Assembly (NCBI GenBank): GCA_050181465.1 | Contig: JBFXDD010000006.1 | Location: 124,001 to 188,000, forward strand | Direction: 5' to 3' | Source of the DNA: JACRLW01 sp050181465 | GTDB taxonomy: Bacteria > Planctomycetota > UBA1135 > UBA2386 | DNA: 64,000 nucleotides | Shown: positions 17,883-26,393 of the stretch, piece after piece | How positions within the stretch are numbered: position 1 is the first letter of the stretch | Layout of the letters: each line of letters opens with the position of its first letter | Notes under the pieces: generated by a model | Databases searched by the model: none | Seen by the model: only the letters and a program-made list of their open reading frames with translations | What the model was told of the DNA's origin: nothing | Made by a program: the position numbers and the translations under genes

Positions 17883-17914
17883 TCGGCCGGGCCGCTCAAC
17901 GCGGCCGCGGCCGA
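17883..17914 (+). terminator. GC-rich hairpin after rplI
   Basis: TCGGCCGGGCCGC (17883-17895) pairs with GCGGCCGCGGCCGA (17901-17914) across a 5-base loop, with one bulge. No T-run follows, so it is not a classical intrinsic terminator. It may instead slow transcription or stabilise the 3' end between rplI and rimO. Confidence 0.4.
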
Positions 17915-17926
17915 CGGTAGGCGAAC

Positions 17927-19291
17927 GTGAACGAAGCGATCCGGGTCTGCCTCATCAGTCTGGGCTGCGCACGCAACCTGGTGGATTCCGAAGTGCTGCT
18001 CGGGCACGTCGCCGAAGAGGGGCTGTCGATCGTGCGGGAGCCGGAGGCTGCGGACGTCGTCGTGGTCAACACCTGCGGCTTCATCGAAGAAGCCAAGCAG
18101 GAGTCGATCGACACGATCCTCGAAGCTTGCCGACTCAAGGACGAGGGGTCCGTCAAGGGCGTCGTCGCCGTAGGCTGCCTCGCCCAGCGCTACGCCGAGG
18201 ACCTGCGTCAGTCCATTCCCGAACTCGATGCCGTGATGGGCATCTCGGACTACTCGGGCGTGCCGGCGGTGGTGCGGCGTCTGGTGAACGGGACCGACAA
18301 GCGGATGATCGCGACGGTGGACGGCGGGCGACCGAAGTCGGCGCGCTCCGACGTAGGTCGCATGTTGCTCACCCCGAAGAGCTACGCCTATCTGCGGATC
18401 TCGGAGGGCTGCGATCACACTTGTTCCTTCTGCGCCATCCCGTCCATGCGCGGCCGCAATCGCAGCAAGCCGCTGGACGTCCTCGAAGAGGAGGCGCGGC
18501 GCATCGCGGCCAGCGGGCAGAAGGAGATCGTGCTGGTCGCCGAAGACACGACCGCCTACGGCCTGGATCTCGACCGCAAGCGTTCGATCCACACTCTGCT
18601 CGAGCGTGTCGCGGACACCCCCGGCATCGAATGGGTGCGGTTGATGTACGCGTATCCGCACACCGTCCTTCCGGAACTGACACGGGTAATGCGTGAGCAT
18701 CCGAAGGTCGTGCCGTACCTCGACATCCCCGTGCAGCACATCAGCAGTTCGATGCTGCGCGCGATGCGTCGTGGGGTCAGTAGCGAGCAAGTGCGCACGA
18801 TCCTCACGCGACTGCGCGACGAGGTTCCTGGGATCGCCATCCGCACGACCTTCATCGTGGGTTTCCCAGGCGAGACGGCCGAGGACCAGCGCGAGTTGCG
18901 GGACTACGTCGCCGAGTTCGGCTTCGAACGTCTCGGTGTGTTCACCTATTCGCACGAAGAGGGCACGACGGCCTACGAGCGAACCGACCTCGTTCCCCAC
19001 GAGATCGCCGAAGAGCGGCGTGCCGAGATCATGGCCCTGCAGAAGGGGATCCACCTCCGACGCAATCGCGCACTGGTCGGGAAGACCATGCGGGTTCTGG
19101 TCGATGGACTGGATCCGGCGGCGTCCGGCAGCATCGTCCTGGCCCGCACCACTGCGGATGCGCCGGAAGTCGACGCCGTCGTGCGCATCCCGGCCGACGG
19201 ACTTGCCGCCGGCGACATGCTCGACGTGCTCATCACCGGTGCCGACGACTACGACCTGATCGCGCGACCCGCCGCGGGAGTCGCCCGGTGA
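17927..19291 (+). CDS. rimO: Ribosomal protein uS12 methylthiotransferase
   Basis: RimO is a radical-SAM iron-sulfur enzyme that methylthiolates an aspartate of ribosomal protein uS12. The 454-residue protein has the three N-terminal cluster cysteines (Cys14, Cys50, Cys84, in LGCARN, VNTCGF and VGCLAQ). The radical-SAM CxxxCxxC is at 162-169 (CDHTCSFC). A C-terminal TRAM domain begins near 375. The KPLDVLEEEA context after the SAM motif and the neighbourhood fit RimO better than MiaB. The start is GTG 17927. Its stop overlaps pgsA (GTGA). Confidence 0.94.
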   Translation: MNEAIRVCLISLGCARNLVDSEVLLGHVAEEGLSIVREPEAADVVVVNTCGFIEEAKQESIDTILEACRLKDEGSVKGVVAVGCLAQRYAEDLRQSIPELDAVMGISDYSGVPAVVRRLVNGTDKRMIATVDGGRPKSARSDVGRMLLTPKSYAYLRISEGCDHTCSFCAIPSMRGRNRSKPLDVLEEEARRIAASGQKEIVLVAEDTTAYGLDLDRKRSIHTLLERVADTPGIEWVRLMYAYPHTVLPELTRVMREHPKVVPYLDIPVQHISSSMLRAMRRGVSSEQVRTILTRLRDEVPGIAIRTTFIVGFPGETAEDQRELRDYVAEFGFERLGVFTYSHEEGTTAYERTDLVPHEIAEERRAEIMALQKGIHLRRNRALVGKTMRVLVDGLDPAASGSIVLARTTADAPEVDAVVRIPADGLAAGDMLDVLITGADDYDLIARPAAGVAR

Positions 19292-19854
19292 ACTTGCCCA
19301 ACGCGATCACGCTGGCACGACTCGTGCTGACGATCGCGTGCGTGGCCGTGCTCGAGTGTGCGGGTCCCGACCACGCGCCCGATCGCACTCTGGCATGGGT
19401 CGCCTTCACGGTCTTCGTGGTCGCGGCTGCTACCGACTTCGTCGACGGCTGGCTCGCGCGTCGCTACGGACAGGTCACGCCCTTTGGCCGCGTTGCCGAC
19501 CCCTTTGTCGACAAGGTGCTCGTCAGCGGCACGCTGATCGCGCTCTTGCGCTTTCACGCTGCGCAGCCGTACCTCGCTGCCTGGATGGTGGTGCTCATCG
19601 TCGGTCGTGAGTTCCTCGTCACCGCGGTGCGTGGATTCGCCGAAGCGCAGGGCATGGAGTTCGGCGCCGATCGCCTGGGCAAGATCAAGATGGTCGCGCA
19701 GGCCTGTACGGCCGGTGCACTGCTCACGCTGGTATCCGGCGCCGAGTTCTGGCGACCGGTCGCCGCGATCGGAATCTGGGTCACCCTTGCACTGACCCTG
19801 TGGTCCGGAACGAACTACCTGTGGAAGGTCCGACATCTGCTCCGCGCAAGCTGA
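19288..19854 (+). CDS. pgsA: CDP-diacylglycerol-glycerol-3-phosphate 3-phosphatidyltransferase
   Basis: PgsA is an integral membrane enzyme that makes phosphatidylglycerophosphate. The 188-residue protein has the complete CDP-alcohol phosphotransferase signature D-G-x2-A-R-x8-G-x3-D-x3-D (residues 53-75: DGWLARR, then GRVADPFVD). About five hydrophobic segments are present. GTG 19288 overlaps the rimO stop by 4 bases. The next gene, pgpA, encodes the enzyme for the following step, so the pair makes phosphatidylglycerol. Confidence 0.93.
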   Translation: MNLPNAITLARLVLTIACVAVLECAGPDHAPDRTLAWVAFTVFVVAAATDFVDGWLARRYGQVTPFGRVADPFVDKVLVSGTLIALLRFHAAQPYLAAWMVVLIVGREFLVTAVRGFAEAQGMEFGADRLGKIKMVAQACTAGALLTLVSGAEFWRPVAAIGIWVTLALTLWSGTNYLWKVRHLLRAS

Positions 19855-20357
19855 GGCTGCGCGACCTGCCGCTTCGCGACCGGCTCTCGGCCCTCCTGTT
19901 GACCGCCGGAGGCTTGGGGATGGTCGCCGTCGCACCGGGGACTTTCGGCACGCTCGGCGGAGTGGTCCCGGCCATCGTGCTGGGAGCGATGTTCGACCCA
20001 CCCACGCTCACGTGGTTGCTCGCTGGTCTAGCGCTCGCGCTCTTCTCGATCGGCACGTGCCAGACGCGAGCGATCGGTCGGATCTTCGGGGTGAGCGACC
20101 CGGGTGCCGTGGTGCTCGACGAGGTGGTCGGCTACCTCGTCGTGGTGGCGATCGACAGTTGGCTCCACGGTCGGCCGCTGCCGACCACGCACGCCGTCGC
20201 GTTCCTGCTCTTCCGGATCTTCGACATCCTCAAGCCGCCGCCGATTCGCCGCTTCGAAGAGATGCCGGGCGCGCTCGGTGTGATGGCCGACGACGTGATG
20301 GCAGGGGTCTATGCCGCGCTGGTCCTGCTCGGCGTGCACGCGCTGGGATTGCCGTGA
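19800..20357 (+). CDS. pgpA: Phosphatidylglycerophosphatase A
   Basis: PgpA dephosphorylates phosphatidylglycerophosphate to phosphatidylglycerol at the inner membrane. The protein of up to 185 residues has the family motif VAVAPGTFGTLGG, the DPGAVVLDEVVGYLV acidic helix and the FRIFDILKPPPIRRFE loop. The start is uncertain: GTG 19800 overlaps pgsA by 55 bases and GTG 19821 by 34, and no ATG precedes the domain. It is the last gene before the tandem repeat array. Confidence 0.88.
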   Translation: MVRNELPVEGPTSAPRKLRLRDLPLRDRLSALLLTAGGLGMVAVAPGTFGTLGGVVPAIVLGAMFDPPTLTWLLAGLALALFSIGTCQTRAIGRIFGVSDPGAVVLDEVVGYLVVVAIDSWLHGRPLPTTHAVAFLLFRIFDILKPPPIRRFEEMPGALGVMADDVMAGVYAALVLLGVHALGLP

Positions 20358-20394
20358 GCGCGACTCCCGCGACTGCCGAACCCAGACCGTTCGC

Positions 20395-21327
20395 GAACGT
20401 CGTCGCGAGATCGGCGCAGGTCGATGTCCGGCAAGGAGCTGCGATTGGCGACGACCGAAGCGTAGCCGTCGCTACGCTGCCAGGGAGGAGGCAACGTAGC
20501 GACGTGGACGGGCGCGAGTTGCGGCGATCGCAGCAGACGTTCAGGAAGAGTCCGGGATAGCCCGGGTTCTTTGAGAACGTCGTCGCGAGATCGGCGCAGG
20601 TCGATGTCCGGCAAGGAGCTGCGTTTGGCGACGACCGAAGCGTAGCCGTCGCTACGCTGCCAGGGAGGAGGCAACGTAGCGACGTGGACGGGCGCGAGTT
20701 GCGGCGATCGCAGCAGACGTTCACGAAGAGTCCGGGATAGCCCGGGTTCTTTGAGAACGTCGTCGCGAGATCGGCGCAGGTCGATGTCCGGCAAGGAGCT
20801 GCGTTTGGCGACGACCGAAGCGTAGCCGTCGCTACGCTGCCAGGGAGGAGGCAACGTAGCGACGTGGACGGGCGCGAGTTGCGGCGATCGCAGCAGACGT
20901 TCANNNNNNNNNNNNNNNNNNNNNNNNNNNNNNNNNNNNNNNNNNNNNNNNNNNNNNNNNNNNNNNNNNNNNNNNNNNNNNNNNNNNNNNNNNNNNNNNN
21001 NNNCAGGTCGATGTCCGGCAAGGAGCTGCGTTTGGCGACGACCGAAGCGTAGCCGTCGCTACGCTGCCAGGGAGGAGGCAACGTAGCGACGTGGACGGGC
21101 GCGAGTTGCGGCGATCGCAGCAGACGTTCAGGAAGAGTCCGGGATAGCCCGGGTTCTTTGAGAACGTCGTCGCGAGATCGGCGCAGGTCGATGTCCGGCA
21201 AGGAGCTGCGTTTGGCGACGACCGAAGCGTAGCCGTCGCTACGCTGCCAGGGAGGAGGCAACGTAGCGACGTGGACGGGCGCGAGTTGCGGCGATCGCAG
21301 CAGACGTTCACGAAGAGTCCGGGCTAG
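20395..21327 (+). repeat. Tandem array of the palindromic element (180-bp units)
   Basis: The gene-free stretch 20358-21352 is a head-to-tail array. Units begin (GAACGTCGTCGCGAGATCGG) at 20395, 20575 and 20755, then after an assembly gap at an inferred 20982 and at 21162. Units differ by only one or two bases. Each holds the core GAAGCGTAGCCGTCGCTACG, whose GCGTAGC and GCTACGC halves pair, and an overlapping hairpin GCTACGCTGCC with GGCAACGTAGC. Between units the inverted ends abut (TCCGGGATAGCCCGGGTTCT). The array ends in GGGCTAG 25 bases before the next gene. Confidence 0.95.
20904..21003. other. Assembly gap (100 N) inside the tandem array
   Basis: Exactly 100 N, a conventional placeholder length. 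Repeat phase before the gap (unit start expected at 20935) and after it (20982) differ by 47 bases. The gap is therefore not real length: the true distance must be 53 bases or 53 plus a multiple of 180. The number of units is unknown. Confidence 0.97.
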
Positions 21328-21330
21328 ACT
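21325..21330 (+). promoter_or_regulatory. Candidate -10 box (TAGACT) at the array's right end
   Basis: TAGACT is formed by the terminal CTAG of the last repeat unit plus ACT of flanking DNA, the same junction as at copy A. It lies 22 bases before the ATG at 21353. No clear -35 box is seen 16-18 bases upstream. The role is inferred. Confidence 0.4.
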
Positions 21331-21352
21331 CTCGCGGACTCACGGACTCACG

Positions 21353-22417
21353 ATGGCCAAACGCGGCGGACGCAGCACAGGAAAGTTGGCGCTCAAGGTC
21401 GCCCTCGGCACCGGACTGTCGGCGGCGCTGGGCGGCATCTTGATCGTCGTGATGATGGGGCCGAGCGATCAACGACAGTGGCTCTTCGGTGCCCTGATGT
21501 CGGTGGTCGTGGGAGCGGTCGTGGCGATTGCCGGCTGGGTGATGTCCAGCGGGATCGCGAGTCGCCTCACGGACCTGGGGCTCGCGGTTAGCAAGCTCGG
21601 TCGCGGCGGCACCGAAGTGCGAGTGCGAGTCGCTGGGAACGACGAGGTGACCGCACTCGGTCGCGCCGTGCAGTACCTGGCCAACGATCTCACGGCGATG
21701 ATCGCCGAAATGGACAAGGGTCGCGGCGCCAGTGCCTCGATGGATCCGGCGGTGCGCGAGCTACGCGACAAGGCGCTGACCGATCCGGCCGCGGTCGACG
21801 GCTTCGAAGCCGATGGTGCGATTCTCGCCGGTTCGCGCGGCGGGCTCGACTACTTCGGCGTCGCCAAGAGCGGTGTGGTCTGGACCGTGAGCGCCGAAGG
21901 TGCGAGCGCGCTCTCAGTGCTCGCGGTGCGGCTGGCGCGCGACGAATTGGTGCGCGCGCTCGATACCGGCGTCAATGCGCGCAAGGCGCTCGCGCACACC
22001 AACAAGGTGATGTTCCAGCGACTGCCGCGTGGGATCTGCGCCAAGGCAAGTCTTGTCGAGCTGACCGAGCAGGGCGCCAAGCTGTATCAGGCGGGCTACC
22101 GCGCGCCGCTGTGGATCTGCCGCGCCGGAGAGGTGCTCGAACTGGCCGCGGAAGGGATCGCGCTCGGACTCGACGACGGTCCGGTGTTCGAGAAGGCGCT
22201 GCGCTCCGAGAAGCTCGACGTGCAGCCCGGAGTGCGCTTCGTGCAGACCAACGAGGCCGGGATTCGCATGCAGGAGCTGCTCGACCTCGTGCGCAGCCAT
22301 TCCCCCAAGCACACGTCCCCGTTCATGAACCTCGTGATGGGCTCGCTCGAGTCCGAAGCCGGCAGCGACGGCCTGCGCGAGGATGTGCTGCTCTTGACGT
22401 GCAAGCGGGTCGGCTGA
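21353..22417 (+). CDS. HAMP-domain membrane protein with degenerate SpoIIE-like phosphatase domain
   Basis: The 354-residue protein has two hydrophobic segments (about 12-35 and 43-66), a HAMP-like helix pair (about 66-120), and a C-terminal alpha/beta domain (about 140-350) resembling SpoIIE/PP2C phosphatases. In active members a strand ending in Asp is followed by a Ser-Gly-His-Gly turn. Here the corresponding stretch reads VWTVSAEGASALSVLAV, without the metal-binding Asp. It may therefore be a catalytically dead sensor or binding domain. mazG follows 8 bases downstream. The family assignment is moderate. Confidence 0.65.
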   Translation: MAKRGGRSTGKLALKVALGTGLSAALGGILIVVMMGPSDQRQWLFGALMSVVVGAVVAIAGWVMSSGIASRLTDLGLAVSKLGRGGTEVRVRVAGNDEVTALGRAVQYLANDLTAMIAEMDKGRGASASMDPAVRELRDKALTDPAAVDGFEADGAILAGSRGGLDYFGVAKSGVVWTVSAEGASALSVLAVRLARDELVRALDTGVNARKALAHTNKVMFQRLPRGICAKASLVELTEQGAKLYQAGYRAPLWICRAGEVLELAAEGIALGLDDGPVFEKALRSEKLDVQPGVRFVQTNEAGIRMQELLDLVRSHSPKHTSPFMNLVMGSLESEAGSDGLREDVLLLTCKRVG

Positions 22418-22425
22418 GGAACTCC

Positions 22426-22710
22426 ATGGAGCAACCCCGGAGCTTTCAGGCGCTCATCGAGGCGATCTATCTGGAGCGAGACTCGGCGCGCGGCGTGCAG
22501 GGTACGTTGTTGTGGTTCGTCGAGGAGGTCGGCGAACTCGTCCGAGCGATCCGGCGCGGCGAGGCGAAGAATCTGCGTGAGGAGTTTGCCGATGTCTACG
22601 CGTGGCTGGCGACGCTCGCCTCGCTGCACGGCCTCGATCTCGAAGACGTCGGCCGCGAGAAGTACGCATCGGGCTGTCCGAAGTGTCGGACCAGCCCCTG
22701 CGCGTGCTGA
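22426..22710 (+). CDS. MazG-like nucleotide pyrophosphohydrolase
   Basis: The 94-residue single-domain protein has the MazG metal-binding pattern: EEVGE (near residues 31-35) followed by EEFADVYAW (about 50-58). MazG proteins hydrolyse noncanonical or excess NTPs to NMP and pyrophosphate. The C-terminus carries GCPKCRTSPCAC, a Cys cluster that may bind zinc and is known on some short MazG-like proteins. ATG 22426 begins 8 bases after the preceding gene, so they share a transcript. Confidence 0.85.
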   Translation: MEQPRSFQALIEAIYLERDSARGVQGTLLWFVEEVGELVRAIRRGEAKNLREEFADVYAWLATLASLHGLDLEDVGREKYASGCPKCRTSPCAC

Positions 22711-22734
22711 TCGCTGCACGCTCGCGCGTGGCAG

Positions 22735-25005
22735 TCAGCGGCCGCGGCGTTCGCGCTGGCGCTGTCGCGCGCGTTGGGCGTCCGGGCTCGGGCTGCCGCC
22801 CTGGGAGTCCCGTTCATAGGCCGGTGGCTCGAGCAGCCTTGGATCCAGGGAATCGAGGACTCCCTGAAGCTTCGCGGCGAGTTCCTCCGACTTCTCCGCG
22901 CGCAGTCGCGCGACCAGTGCCTTCGCAGTGTCGATCGTCGAGAGGTTGAGTCCGTCGAGCGCATTACTCGCGTCGGGCTTGCGCACGATCGCAGCGAGGA
23001 CACGATCCACCGCGAGCCGGTTGTCACCCGCTTCGAATGCGAGCCGCGCGAGTCCGCCGATTGCGATCGCGACGTAGTGATCGGCAGTGTCGCGCGAGTC
23101 AGGGTTGTTCTCGATCCAACGGTCGTAGTGACCGACCGCGCGCAGGTACGCCTGCTCGGCCGCCGCCGGATCGCCCTTGCGCCGATGGAACTCGGCCTGC
23201 ACCAACCCGGCGTAGCCCGCGAACCAACGCAGGTTGAGCGAAGCGTCCTTGCGCTCCAACATCGCAGCGTAGGCGGCATCGAGTCCCTCCACGCCGCTGT
23301 CGGTGAGCACCTGGCTGCGGAAGCGGTCGTGCAGATCCCAACTGTCGGGGAAACGCGCGAGACCCAGCTCGAGCGTCTGTGCGGCCGGACCGTAGGCACC
23401 CATGTAGATGAGGAAGTCATGGTGCGAAGCGATCTGCCGATCGTTGCCGAGCGGATGCCGCGCGAGCACCGCGTAGGCCGAGTGGACGTCGCTCATCCAT
23501 TCCTTCGGCCACTCCTGGCCCGCTCGGACCGCCGTGCGAATCGCCCGCTGGCGTCCCTCGGCGAACAGGGAGACGACCGCCATCGCCGTCCAACTCGTCG
23601 GATCGGAGGGCAACGACTTCATCGCCGCCTCCGCGCGCCGCATCGCCTCGTCGGTCTCGCCCTTGCGCTGCGCGATCAGCGCAAGCGTGGCATCGACGTT
23701 CCAGCCCTTGGCGCCGAGCTGTTCGGCTTCGCGAGCGGTGCGCTCGGTGTCTTCGAGCACGAGCTGTTCCATGCGGCGCGCGCGCGGACCGACGACGGTG
23801 CGCGGCTGCGCCGTCGTGGGATCGAAGACCTGTGCGAGCATCGCGGCGGCGAGCTCCGCCTTCGTGTTCGGGTCGGCCGGCTTCTCCCGCGCCGCGGCCG
23901 CGGAGCGCTCGACGCGGGCGAGCGCATCGCCGTCATCGGCGGCGGCAGCGTATGAGGCACCGCCTTCCAAGGCCTTGGCCCAGCCGTCGACGTCCACGGC
24001 ACCAGCCCGAGCATCGAGGCCGCGGTGTACGACCGCGAGGGTACGCGCGCGCGGGGACGTCTTGCCGATCCGTTCCAGTGCGCCGACGAGCTGGTCACGT
24101 TCGCTCGAATCCAGCGGCACGCGCATCGCTTCGAGGATCACGTCGAGCGAGGATTCCGAAGTCGACTTCGCCAGTCCCTCGCGGGCTGCTTTGCTCAGTT
24201 CCGGATCGAGTCCGAAGATCGCCTGACGCCATAGACCGTCCGGTGCTGCGTCCGGAGACTTCAGTGCGGCGGCCAACAGCGACCGCTTCATCGCCTCGTC
24301 GCCGTCGCGGTAAGCCTTCTCGACGGCATCGCGATCGACGATGTCGCGACTCGCGACGCGCTCCACGATCGGCTTGTCGCCGCGCACGATCGGCGGAGTC
24401 GGCAGAGCTCGGTCGGCGATGCCGTCGCCGATGGCCTGGAACACCGACGCGGTGTCCATGGCGTAATAGATGTCGTAGACCTCCTTGCCGTCGAGCTCGA
24501 CCATGATGTGGCGCGGCGCGATGCGGCGACCTTCCATGAACCTCTCGAACAGGAAGGGTTCGATCGCGATGTGCTCGCCGCAGGTCACGCTGCCGAATCG
24601 AGGGCACGGGATGCGATGGCCGTGCTCGTCGTAGTCGCGCGCGTTGTGGCGATACACCGAGGCGATCACGCATACATAGGGTTCGTACAACTTCGCGATC
24701 TGCGGCATGCGATAGCGAACACCGGCGTAGTGTTCGCTCGCCGGTTCGCCGTCCATGTTCACGCAAACCAGGATCGGATGCCCGGTCTCCTTCGACACCG
24801 CAACCGCGTCCTCCCACGTGCGTTGAAACGTGATCAGCACCGGCTTTGCCCAGTCGTCCGCGGTTGGCGGCCACCACATCTGGTTGCGGGTGTCGCCCGC
24901 GGGGGGCGTGGCGGGATCCTGCGCTGGCAGGATCGGGAGCGAGGCACCGAGCAATAGTCCGAGAATGACGTGTCGAGGCCGCACGCCGAGCATCGCTGCG
25001 TTCAT
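22735..25005 (-). CDS. Exported thioredoxin-fold/TPR protein
   Basis: The 756-residue protein has a signal peptide (hydrophobic residues about 12-25, cleavage near LPAQ). Residues about 50-190 resemble a thioredoxin-like domain (DAVAVSKETGHPILVCVNMD), but the usual CxxC redox pair is missing. The rest is a long helical region with TPR-like repeats (NTKAELAAAMLAQV, WDLHDRFRSQ, AEQAYLRAVGHYDRWIENN). The function is unknown; such proteins are common in planctomycete periplasm or paryphoplasm. TACGCT, 8 bases before ATG 25005, is a candidate -10 box. Confidence 0.7.
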   Translation of the reverse strand: MNAAMLGVRPRHVILGLLLGASLPILPAQDPATPPAGDTRNQMWWPPTADDWAKPVLITFQRTWEDAVAVSKETGHPILVCVNMDGEPASEHYAGVRYRMPQIAKLYEPYVCVIASVYRHNARDYDEHGHRIPCPRFGSVTCGEHIAIEPFLFERFMEGRRIAPRHIMVELDGKEVYDIYYAMDTASVFQAIGDGIADRALPTPPIVRGDKPIVERVASRDIVDRDAVEKAYRDGDEAMKRSLLAAALKSPDAAPDGLWRQAIFGLDPELSKAAREGLAKSTSESSLDVILEAMRVPLDSSERDQLVGALERIGKTSPRARTLAVVHRGLDARAGAVDVDGWAKALEGGASYAAAADDGDALARVERSAAAAREKPADPNTKAELAAAMLAQVFDPTTAQPRTVVGPRARRMEQLVLEDTERTAREAEQLGAKGWNVDATLALIAQRKGETDEAMRRAEAAMKSLPSDPTSWTAMAVVSLFAEGRQRAIRTAVRAGQEWPKEWMSDVHSAYAVLARHPLGNDRQIASHHDFLIYMGAYGPAAQTLELGLARFPDSWDLHDRFRSQVLTDSGVEGLDAAYAAMLERKDASLNLRWFAGYAGLVQAEFHRRKGDPAAAEQAYLRAVGHYDRWIENNPDSRDTADHYVAIAIGGLARLAFEAGDNRLAVDRVLAAIVRKPDASNALDGLNLSTIDTAKALVARLRAEKSEELAAKLQGVLDSLDPRLLEPPAYERDSQGGSPSPDAQRARQRQRERRGR

Positions 25006-25056
25006 GATCTCTCAGCGTAGCGCGCGCGGCAGTGCCCAGCGATCACGAGCGAGTGG

Positions 25057-25123
25057 CTGGCCCGGACGATTCCTGAACGTCGTCGCGAGATCGCCGCAGG
25101 CATTCACGAACCGTTCGGACTGG
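25057..25123 (+). repeat. Dispersed palindromic element, copy D (internally deleted)
   Basis: A 67-bp relic keeps about 40 bases of the left end (CTGGCCCGGACGATTCCTGA, then ACGTCGTCGCGAGATCG) joined to about 25 bases of the right end (CATTCACGAACCGTTCGGAC). The central core is missing. It lies between two divergent genes, so its two ends point at both starts. Nothing else is seen in the gene-free stretch 25006-25362. Confidence 0.75.
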
Positions 25124-25362
25124 TGACAAACTCGTCTCAAGCGCCAGGTGACGCGCCTTGTCGTGGGGTTCGCGTAACGCGGGCCATCGCACGGGCGCAT
25201 GGGAGTCGACGACCGGGCGGAGGCACCGAGGGCGCTTGCATCCCACATGCACAACGATCGGAGACCGACCTTGCGGGCGGTCTTGGGCTTCCGTCTACTC
25301 GCGCCCCGTTCGTCCTCCCCGCAGGGACTCGACCGATCCGATCCTCGCGAGCCCTCGGGTTC

Positions 25363-26391
25363 GTGACCACTCCGACTCACGCAAACGAGCGAGAACCCGT
25401 CTTGACCGAAGTCCACGAGATCGCAGCCCGCATCGAGCGCGAATGCGCGTTTCTTCCGGAGGTCATCGCGGCGGTCGAGAGCGTGATCGTCGGCCAACGG
25501 GATCTGATCGAGGGCCTCTTGATCGGGTTGCTTGCCGATGGGCATGTGCTGCTCGAGGGCCTGCCCGGGCTGGCGAAGTCGCTCGCGGTGCAGTCGCTCG
25601 CCGGTGCGCTCGGCGGCAGCTTTCGGCGCATCCAGTTCACACCCGACCTGTTGCCGTCCGACGTCGTCGGCACCCAGGTCTACAACCCCGGGAGCGGGAC
25701 CTGGAGCGTGCGCGAGGGACCGGTCTTCGGCAACTTCGTGCTCGCCGACGAGATCAATCGCGCGCCCGCGAAGGTGCAGAGCGCACTGCTCGAAGCGATG
25801 GCCGAACGACAGGTCAGCCTGGCCGGCGAGACACGGGCGCTGCCCGACCCGTTCCTGGTTCTCGCGACGCAGAATCCAGTCGAACACGAGGGCACCTATG
25901 CGCTTCCGGAGGCTCAACTCGACCGCTTCATGCTCAAGATCGTCGTCGGGTATCCATCGCGTGACGACGAACTGCGCATCGTCGAGCGCATGGCACGACA
26001 CCGTCCGAAGGTCGCACTGAAGCCGGTCGCGAGCCTCGACCAGATTCGCGCGGCGCGCTCCCTGATGGATGCGGTCTATGTCGATCCCAAGGTCCAGCGC
26101 TACGTCGTCGACGTCGTGCATGCGACGCGCGATCCGGCCGCCGCGGGACTACCGAAGCTGCGGCCCTTGATCCTCTACGGTGCGTCGCCGCGCGCGTCGA
26201 TCGCGCTGGTACAGGCGGCACGAGCGCGTGCGTTCCTCGATCGCCGCGCCTACGTGACTCCGCAGGATGTGAAGTCGGTCGGCATGGCGGTACTGCGCCA
26301 CCGCGTGCTCACCACCTACGAGGCGGAAGCGGAAGGCATCGACTCCGGCGCGGTCGTTCGGCAGGTGTTCGATTCGGTCCCCGTGCCCTGA
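25363..26391 (+). CDS. MoxR-type AAA+ ATPase
   Basis: The 342-residue protein has Walker A GLPGLAKS (66-73), Walker B within VLADEINRAP and the sensor motif ATQNPVEHEGTYALPEAQLDRF. MoxR ATPases act as chaperones that activate partner proteins with VWA domains, here the DUF58, BatA and BatB proteins downstream. GTG 25363 is preferred; TTG 25402 is an alternative. The open frame further upstream runs through the repeat and is not coding. The next gene begins 2 bases after the stop. Confidence 0.93.
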   Translation: MTTPTHANEREPVLTEVHEIAARIERECAFLPEVIAAVESVIVGQRDLIEGLLIGLLADGHVLLEGLPGLAKSLAVQSLAGALGGSFRRIQFTPDLLPSDVVGTQVYNPGSGTWSVREGPVFGNFVLADEINRAPAKVQSALLEAMAERQVSLAGETRALPDPFLVLATQNPVEHEGTYALPEAQLDRFMLKIVVGYPSRDDELRIVERMARHRPKVALKPVASLDQIRAARSLMDAVYVDPKVQRYVVDVVHATRDPAAAGLPKLRPLILYGASPRASIALVQAARARAFLDRRAYVTPQDVKSVGMAVLRHRVLTTYEAEAEGIDSGAVVRQVFDSVPVP

Positions 26392-26393
26392 AC

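Noticed and set aside
20230..21261. Long minus-strand open frames across the tandem array, with repeated Arg/Ser-rich peptides
   Set aside because: The unit length of 180 bp is a multiple of three, so any frame open in one unit stays open in all. The peptide has no start signals or fold-like composition, and one frame runs through the N gap.
20395..21327. Possible CRISPR array
   Set aside because: The whole 180-bp unit is repeated with no variable spacers, and no cas genes are present.
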